A stretch of DNA of 6,499 bases. It comes from Candidatus Krumholzibacteriia bacterium (GTDB lineage: Bacteria > Krumholzibacteriota > Krumholzibacteriia > Krumholzibacteriales > Krumholzibacteriaceae). The stretch lies in contig JAQTVX010000131.1 in the NCBI GenBank assembly GCA_028706585.1, positions 1-6,499 of the forward strand, given 5' to 3'. The notes beneath the pieces were generated by a model that saw nothing but the letters and a program-made list of their open reading frames with translations, was not told the origin of the DNA and searched no databases. Shown here piece by piece: positions 1 to 4,080 of this stretch (its first letter is position 1; each line of letters opens with the position of its first letter). Position numbers and translations under genes: made by a program.

Positions 1-1
1 C

Positions 2-430
2 CAGAGATACGCTTCGGCGCCGGACGTCGAGCTCATGGGCGTCGATGGCAGCATGGCACGGCTCTCCGCCTATCGGGGGAACATCGTAGTTTTCAGTTTT
101 CTCGCCACCTGGAACAAGGACAGCGCGCGCCAGGCGGCCGTTCTCAACGAGCTTTATGCCAGGCTCCGCGGCACCAACTTCCGCGTTTTCGGCGTTTTCA
201 TAGATAACAACGGGAAACAGGCGCTCCAGAGATACATGAAGAATAACACTGTCAATTTTCCCGCGTACTACAACGGCCAGGAAGTGGCCGCCAGGTTCGG
301 CGGCCCGCCGCGCCTTCCGACGACGTACGTAATTCTAGGGGACGGGAGCATCTACGAGAGAGAGGTCGGCGTTCGCTCGGTGAACGATCTCGAAAGCACG
401 CTCAAGGAGATCGCTACGAAACGGCTCTAG
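2..430 (+). CDS. TlpA/redoxin-like thioredoxin-fold protein lacking the CXXC cysteines (5' partial)
   Basis: The reading frame is open from base 2, so 142 residues are visible and the true start lies upstream. The ATG at 35 is unlikely to be the start, because the family's beginning (APDVEL, like APDFTL in TlpA/ResA proteins) precedes it. The order of elements matches a TlpA/AhpC-TSA-like thioredoxin fold: APD, a 'D-G-S..LS.YRGN' segment, a hydrophobic strand 'IVVFSFLATW' (visible residues 28-37), a helix, the strand 'FRVFGVFIDNN', and the cis-proline loop 'RLPTTYVI' (Pro at visible residue 106) followed by a 'GDGSIYEREVG' turn. After ATW the active site should read C-x-x-C but reads N-K-D-S (bases 113-124), and no cysteine occurs anywhere in the visible part. 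Thiol-disulfide exchange by the usual mechanism is therefore not expected; a binding, scaffold or chaperone role is possible but inferred. Family members are usually exported or membrane-anchored, but the N-terminus is not visible here. The stop lies 9 nt before the kinase start, suggesting co-transcription. The fold is fairly sure, the function unknown. Confidence 0.82.
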   Translation, partial: QRYASAPDVELMGVDGSMARLSAYRGNIVVFSFLATWNKDSARQAAVLNELYARLRGTNFRVFGVFIDNNGKQALQRYMKNNTVNFPAYYNGQEVAARFGGPPRLPTTYVILGDGSIYEREVGVRSVNDLESTLKEIATKRL

Positions 431-433
431 GAG
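429..433 (+). promoter_or_regulatory. Ribosome binding site of the histidine kinase gene
   Basis: AGGAG lies 6 nt before the GTG at 440 and overlaps the stop codon of the preceding gene. This supports the GTG start and suggests translational coupling between the redoxin-like gene and the kinase. Confidence 0.7.
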
Positions 434-439
434 AAAATC

Positions 440-1753
440 GTGTCCGATAGACTGCTTGCCCCGGAACAGCTGCTATTGATCAATCTCCTTCTGCGGGTCG
501 TCGTCATGGCCGGAATAGCGAGCTTGGTTCTCAGTTTCCGGTTCGTGAACGATTCTCTCGTGCGCGCCTCCCTGTCGATGGCCGACCGGCTGCGCATGAT
601 CGTGCTGCTCTCGGTCATCTTCATCGTCGGCGTCGTCGTGCGGAAGCTCATCTATCAGGGCGCGATGGATCTATCCCTCGAAGGGGCACTTTTCGCGGGC
701 TTTCTCGGTGGCGTCTGGGTGGGCTCCGGCGTGGGGGCCGCGATCGGCGCCGCCTGCTTCCTTTTCGGAGAGAAGGTCGCGCTCCCATACTATGCGATGG
801 CCGGGTTTGTCAGTGGAGCTCTGGTCTCTCTGCTGCGCGAGCGGGGAGAGATATGGAATTTCTCGTTCAATCCGTTCTCGATCCTGTACAATTTCTTCGA
901 GCGGCTCTCCCAGCGGCGCCTCGATCGCAACTTCGTCCCATTCGCTACCTGTCTCGTGTTCGCTGCGGCGCGGTACGGGCTTCTGAGGCGGTTTCAGGGG
1001 CGGAGGCTGTTCTACGGATACCTGCCCTCCGAGAAATATCTCATGGCGCTCGATCTGGCGGTTCTCGTGTATACGCTCGGCATCGCGCTCAAGATGGCGA
1101 ATAACGCGCGCATCGAGCTGCTCCTGCGCGAGGAGGAACGCCAGCTCATTCATGCGCGCATAGCGACCCTGCGCAGCCAGATCAACCCCCATTTTCTATT
1201 CAATACCTTGAACTCCATATCGGCCCTCATCCGCACGGACGCCGAGAAGGCGCGCGAGATGACGCGGCAGCTCGCCTCGATATTCCGCAAGTCTCTCGAC
1301 GACTCCGGGGAGACGCACGCGCTGCGGGACGAGATCGCGTTCATCGACGATTATCTGTCGATCGAGCGCGTTCGGTTCGGAGACGAGCGGCTAGTGGTGA
1401 TCAAGGACATCGATCCGGCCGCGCTCGATGCGCAGGTCCCGGTTATGATCCTCCAGCCGATCGTCGAGAACGCCATCAAGCACGGCATATCCAGGCGGGT
1501 GGACGGAGGGCTCGTCCGCATCGAGGCCAGGCGGACGGAAAAGGGGCTCGCAATAGAGATCGAAAACGACGGGCCGCCAGTCCCAGACTGCAAGATCGAG
1601 GAGCTCACCTCCAAAGGAGTCGGTCTCAAGAACGTGATCGAACGCATCGCGATACAATCATCCGGCGGAGGTAGTCTCACGATCGAGCCGGGACGAAATG
1701 GAGGCGCCGTCGTTCGCCTCGAGCTGCCCGCGGATACAAGGATGGTGGATTAG
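440..1753 (+). CDS. LytS/BtsS-family membrane sensor histidine kinase
   Basis: This 437-residue sensor kinase should autophosphorylate on a histidine and pass the phosphate to the regulator encoded next. The N-terminal half is membrane-embedded, with hydrophobic stretches at about 11-33, 51-68, 82-109, 114-132, 168-182 and 201-219. The glycine-rich 'GFLGGVWVGSGVGAAIG' stretch (87-103) and the following 'AGFVSGALVSLL' resemble the 5TM-5TMR_LYT sensor region of LytS proteins. A charged helix (about 222-245) leads directly into the His_kinase domain: 'QINPHFLFNTLNSI' with the phospho-acceptor His251, the N-box 'LQPIVENAIKHG' (338-349, Asn344), 'ENDGPP' (Asp377, Gly378) and the 'GVGL' ATP-lid glycines (393-396). 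The GAF domain between sensor and kinase in classic LytS is absent, and a basic segment at about 153-200 interrupts the membrane part. The GTG start is chosen for its AGGAG site and because the first helix follows at once. The stop overlaps the regulator start. Family and kinase role are well supported; the stimulus is unknown (BtsS senses pyruvate, but that cannot be carried over). Confidence 0.94.
   Translation: MSDRLLAPEQLLLINLLLRVVVMAGIASLVLSFRFVNDSLVRASLSMADRLRMIVLLSVIFIVGVVVRKLIYQGAMDLSLEGALFAGFLGGVWVGSGVGAAIGAACFLFGEKVALPYYAMAGFVSGALVSLLRERGEIWNFSFNPFSILYNFFERLSQRRLDRNFVPFATCLVFAAARYGLLRRFQGRRLFYGYLPSEKYLMALDLAVLVYTLGIALKMANNARIELLLREEERQLIHARIATLRSQINPHFLFNTLNSISALIRTDAEKAREMTRQLASIFRKSLDDSGETHALRDEIAFIDDYLSIERVRFGDERLVVIKDIDPAALDAQVPVMILQPIVENAIKHGISRRVDGGLVRIEARRTEKGLAIEIENDGPPVPDCKIEELTSKGVGLKNVIERIAIQSSGGGSLTIEPGRNGGAVVRLELPADTRMVD
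1738..1742 (+). promoter_or_regulatory. Probable ribosome binding site of the response regulator gene
   Basis: AAGGA lies inside the last codons of the kinase gene, 10 nt before the GTG at 1753. A second purine run (GGTGGA, 1744-1749) is nearer, so the exact Shine-Dalgarno is uncertain. With the stop/start overlap, reinitiation by ribosomes finishing the kinase is likely. Confidence 0.45.
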
Positions 1754-2526
1754 TGGCTATCAAAGTGATCGTTGTCGATGATGAGCAGCTCGCGCGTGAC
1801 GAGATGCGTTTTCTCCTTTCCCAGGAGAAGGACATCGAGGTCGTGGCGGAGGCCTCCGGGGGGCGCGAGGCGATCTCGCTCGTGCGGGAGAAGAAGCCGG
1901 ACGTCGTATTTCTGGACATCCAGATGCCCGAGATGAACGGATTCCAGGTTGTCCGCGAACTGGTCGATGCCGGAGCGCCGCCGCTGATCATCTTTGCGAC
2001 GGCGTACGACAGTTACGCGATCAAGGCGTTCGAGGTGAACGCGCTCGACTATCTGCTGAAACCCATCAACCGGCAGCGCCTCGGCGAGGCGCTGGCTCGG
2101 GCGCGGCGCGCCATGCCGCAGCGCGGAGAGTTCGAGAGACGGCTCAGGGCCCTCGCCGGCGGCATCCGCATCGGGACCAGCTTTCTGCCGCGCATAGTCG
2201 TGCGGACAGGTGAAGAACCGATCCTCGTAGACATCGAGCGCGTCGCCATGCTGCGGCGCGAGGGCGGCCGCGTGACGGCGTACACAGCCGAGGGAAAATT
2301 CTCCACGAATTACCGCGATCTCGACGAGGTCGAGATCCAGATCGACCCAGCTCTGTTCATCCGTCTGGGCGTCGATTACCTCATCAACATCCGCATGATA
2401 GCGGACGTGGTCCCGTGGTCCGGCGGCAATTTCATGATGACCATGCAGGACGCCGACAAGACCGAGGTGCGGCTCAACCGCTCCCAGGCGAAGCTCCTCA
2501 AGAGCAAGGCGGAAAGATTCTTCTAG
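1753..2526 (+). CDS. LytTR-family response regulator
   Basis: This 257-residue two-component regulator has a receiver domain and a LytTR DNA-binding domain. The receiver (about 1-118) shows the acidic pair Asp9/Asp10, the phospho-acceptor Asp55 in 'VVFLDIQMPEMNG', Thr83 in 'FATAYD', and Lys103 in 'YLLKPI', so it should be functional. A linker of about 25 residues precedes the LytTR domain (about 145-254), recognised by 'PRIVVRTGEEPILVDIERV', 'GKFSTNYRDLDEVE' and 'LFIRLGVDYLINIRMI'. The usual 'RvHRSYLVNl' reads 'RLGVDYLINI' (204-213), so the commonly conserved His and the Arg after it are replaced; Arg243 near the C-terminus fits the other conserved basic position. It shares one base with the kinase stop (TAGTG), so the two are almost certainly cognate partners. 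LytTR proteins bind promoter DNA, often as dimers on direct repeats; no target site could be identified here. The family is certain, the regulated genes unknown. Confidence 0.95.
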   Translation: MAIKVIVVDDEQLARDEMRFLLSQEKDIEVVAEASGGREAISLVREKKPDVVFLDIQMPEMNGFQVVRELVDAGAPPLIIFATAYDSYAIKAFEVNALDYLLKPINRQRLGEALARARRAMPQRGEFERRLRALAGGIRIGTSFLPRIVVRTGEEPILVDIERVAMLRREGGRVTAYTAEGKFSTNYRDLDEVEIQIDPALFIRLGVDYLINIRMIADVVPWSGGNFMMTMQDADKTEVRLNRSQAKLLKSKAERFF

Positions 2527-2527
2527 C

Positions 2528-2536
2528 GAGGGAGGA
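2528..2536 (+). promoter_or_regulatory. Strong ribosome binding site of the dihydrolipoyl dehydrogenase gene
   Basis: The purine run GAGGGAGGA ends 6 nt before the GTG at 2543. It is the strongest Shine-Dalgarno match in the window and fixes the GTG start, which is followed directly by the FAD-binding strand. It suggests this gene is translated independently rather than only by coupling. Confidence 0.75.
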
Positions 2537-2542
2537 TCCCGA

Positions 2543-3919
2543 GTGGCCCGTGAATGCGACGTTATCGTTCTCGGCGGAGGGCCCGCCGGATATCCGGCGG
2601 CGATCCGGGCTGCGCAGCTGGGCGCCCGCGTATGCCTCGTCGAGAGGGAATCCCTCGGCGGAACCTGTTTGAACTGGGGCTGCATTCCCACCAAGGCGCT
2701 CCAGGGAGCCGCGCACCTCGTCGAGCGGGTGCGGGAGGGAAAGGGCCGCGGCATCGCCGGAGGTCCGGTCGAAATCGACCCCGAGGGTCTGTTCGCGAAT
2801 AAATCGCGCGTCGTCAAGGAGCTCGTGGCGGGGGTCGAGAAGCTCCTGAAAGCGCGCAGGGTGGAGGTGCTCAGGGGCACGGGGCGTCTCACGAATCCCA
2901 CCGAGGTTGAGGTCGACGGCGTGGGCTCGATCAGCGCCCGGAAGATCGTCATCGCGACCGGCTCAAGCGAGGTATCGCTTCCATTCATGGCTTTCGATAG
3001 CGCGCATTTTCTCAGCAGCAAGGACATTCTCGATCTCGCCCGCGTTCCCAAGAGCCTTCTCATCGTAGGCGGCGGCGTGATCGGATGCGAGTTCGCTTCG
3101 ATTTTCAACGCATTCGGCGCGAAGGTAACTATCGTCGAGATGCTTCCGCAGCTCGTCGCTACGGAGGACGCGCAGATCTCGAGGATGCTCCAATTGCTTT
3201 TCCGGAAAAAGGGCATCGAGCTGCATCTCGGTTCGCGGGTTACGGCTGCGCGCGTCGACGGCGGCGTCGTCGTCGCGAGCCTCGAGGGAGGCGCCGAGGT
3301 CTCCGCCGAGGCCGTGCTCGTATCCGTGGGGAGACGTCCGTATTTCGCGCTCGCCGGCATCGAGGCTATCGGAGCAGAGGCGGACGGGACGGGCATCAAG
3401 GTCAATGCGAAGATGGAAACCTCCGTTCCGGGCGTTTATGCCGCCGGGGATGTCGTGGGCGGAGCGTTGCTCGCGCACGTCGCGACGCGCGAGGGTATCG
3501 TCGCCGCGGAGAACGCGCTCGGCGGCTCGCGCGAGATGCGATACGACGTGATCCCGTCGACGATATATACCCTTCCGGAAATCTCGCGCGTCGGTTTGAC
3601 CGAGGATGAAGCCCGCTCGAAGGGAATCGCCGTCGCGACCGGTAGGTTTCCATTCGCCGCGAACGGCAAGGCAAAGGGGCTCGGCGAGGAAGACGGTTTC
3701 GTGAAGTGGGTCGCCCGGGAAAGCGATAAAAGGCTTCTCGGAATTCATATCATCGGTCCTCACGCCACCGAGCTTCTCGCTCCGGCGATCATCGCGCTCG
3801 ACCGGGGCATGACCGGCGAGGAGTTCGCCTCTTCCATCTTCCCTCATCCGACTCTTTCGGAGGCGGTCCACGGAGCGGCCGAGGCCATCTACGGGCGGGC
3901 GATCGATCTCGTGAAATAA
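2543..3919 (+). CDS. lpdA: Dihydrolipoyl dehydrogenase (E3 flavoprotein)
   Basis: This 458-residue flavoprotein of the class I pyridine nucleotide-disulfide oxidoreductases should re-oxidise dihydrolipoyl groups with NAD+, serving as E3 of 2-oxoacid dehydrogenase complexes or as the glycine-cleavage L protein. It is a soluble cytoplasmic homodimer in known relatives. The first Rossmann motif GGGPAG (11-16) binds FAD; the redox-active disulfide is Cys42/Cys47 in 'GGTCLNWGCIPTKAL'; the second Rossmann motif 'GGGVIGCEFA' (176-185) binds NAD; 'GVYAAGDV' (297-304) is the second FAD contact; and the dimerisation domain carries 'STIYTLPEISRVGLTE' and the catalytic 'HPTLSE' (His435, Glu440). Length and order are normal. 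A small oddity is Phe433 where human and E. coli enzymes have a first His (HAHPTL). Mercuric or glutathione reductase is less likely given the lipoamide-type disulfide region. No E1, E2 or glycine-cleavage gene is in the window. It follows the regulator by 16 nt. Confidence 0.93.
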   Translation: MARECDVIVLGGGPAGYPAAIRAAQLGARVCLVERESLGGTCLNWGCIPTKALQGAAHLVERVREGKGRGIAGGPVEIDPEGLFANKSRVVKELVAGVEKLLKARRVEVLRGTGRLTNPTEVEVDGVGSISARKIVIATGSSEVSLPFMAFDSAHFLSSKDILDLARVPKSLLIVGGGVIGCEFASIFNAFGAKVTIVEMLPQLVATEDAQISRMLQLLFRKKGIELHLGSRVTAARVDGGVVVASLEGGAEVSAEAVLVSVGRRPYFALAGIEAIGAEADGTGIKVNAKMETSVPGVYAAGDVVGGALLAHVATREGIVAAENALGGSREMRYDVIPSTIYTLPEISRVGLTEDEARSKGIAVATGRFPFAANGKAKGLGEEDGFVKWVARESDKRLLGIHIIGPHATELLAPAIIALDRGMTGEEFASSIFPHPTLSEAVHGAAEAIYGRAIDLVK

Positions 3920-3930
3920 TCATGGAAAGC

Positions 3931-3935
3931 GGAGG
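3931..3935 (+). promoter_or_regulatory. Ribosome binding site of the M16 peptidase gene
   Basis: GGAGG sits 7 nt before the ATG at 3943. It favours that start over two other in-frame ATGs: the one at 3922, with no purine-rich site ahead of it, and the one at 3958, which would be too far from this site. Confidence 0.7.
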
Positions 3936-3942
3936 TCTAGCG

Positions 3943-4080
3943 ATGGGCACAATCACTATGCGCGCGTTGTCATCCCTTCGAGGGCCGCGACTGCGCGCGC
4001 TGGCCGGATTGCCGAGCCTCGCGCTGATGGCGGCCGCGCTGGCGGGCGTTTTCGCCTTGGCCGCGCCGGCCTGCAGGGCC
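3943..4080 (+). other. Probable Sec signal peptide of the M16 peptidase
   Basis: Residues 1-46 have four arginines (positions 7, 13, 16, 18), then an uninterrupted hydrophobic core of Ala, Leu, Val and Gly, and small residues before the mature protein. Cleavage after Ala43 (A-P-A) or Ala46 would fit signal peptidase I. The exact site is inferred. Confidence 0.7.

Noticed and set aside
35..37. The ATG at 35 as the true start of the redoxin-like gene
   Set aside because: The frame is open upstream to the window edge, and the family-typical 'APDVEL' lies before this ATG, so the gene is 5' partial.
2534..2539. The GGATCC palindrome between the regulator and lpd genes as an operator
   Set aside because: A 6-base palindrome is too short to be meaningful and is partly within the ribosome binding region.
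1750..3405. A 551-residue open frame on the - strand spanning the regulator and much of the lpd gene
   Set aside because: It lies opposite two well-identified genes. Its translation is rich in Arg, Ser, Pro and Thr with no recognisable domain. Long antisense frames are expected in GC-rich coding DNA.
2963..3871. A 302-residue open frame on the - strand inside the lpd gene
   Set aside because: It lies fully antisense to a gene with intact catalytic motifs, and its charged, motif-free composition is typical of a shadow frame.
3922..3942. An upstream in-frame ATG at 3922 as the M16 start
   Set aside because: It has no purine-rich site before it and would add seven residues ahead of the signal peptide, whereas the ATG at 3943 has GGAGG at the right distance.
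4045..4080. A lipoprotein signal at Cys44 of the M16 peptidase
   Set aside because: The residues before the Cys are A-P-A, which lack the usual Leu at -3 and have a Pro at -2, so a plain Sec signal is more likely.
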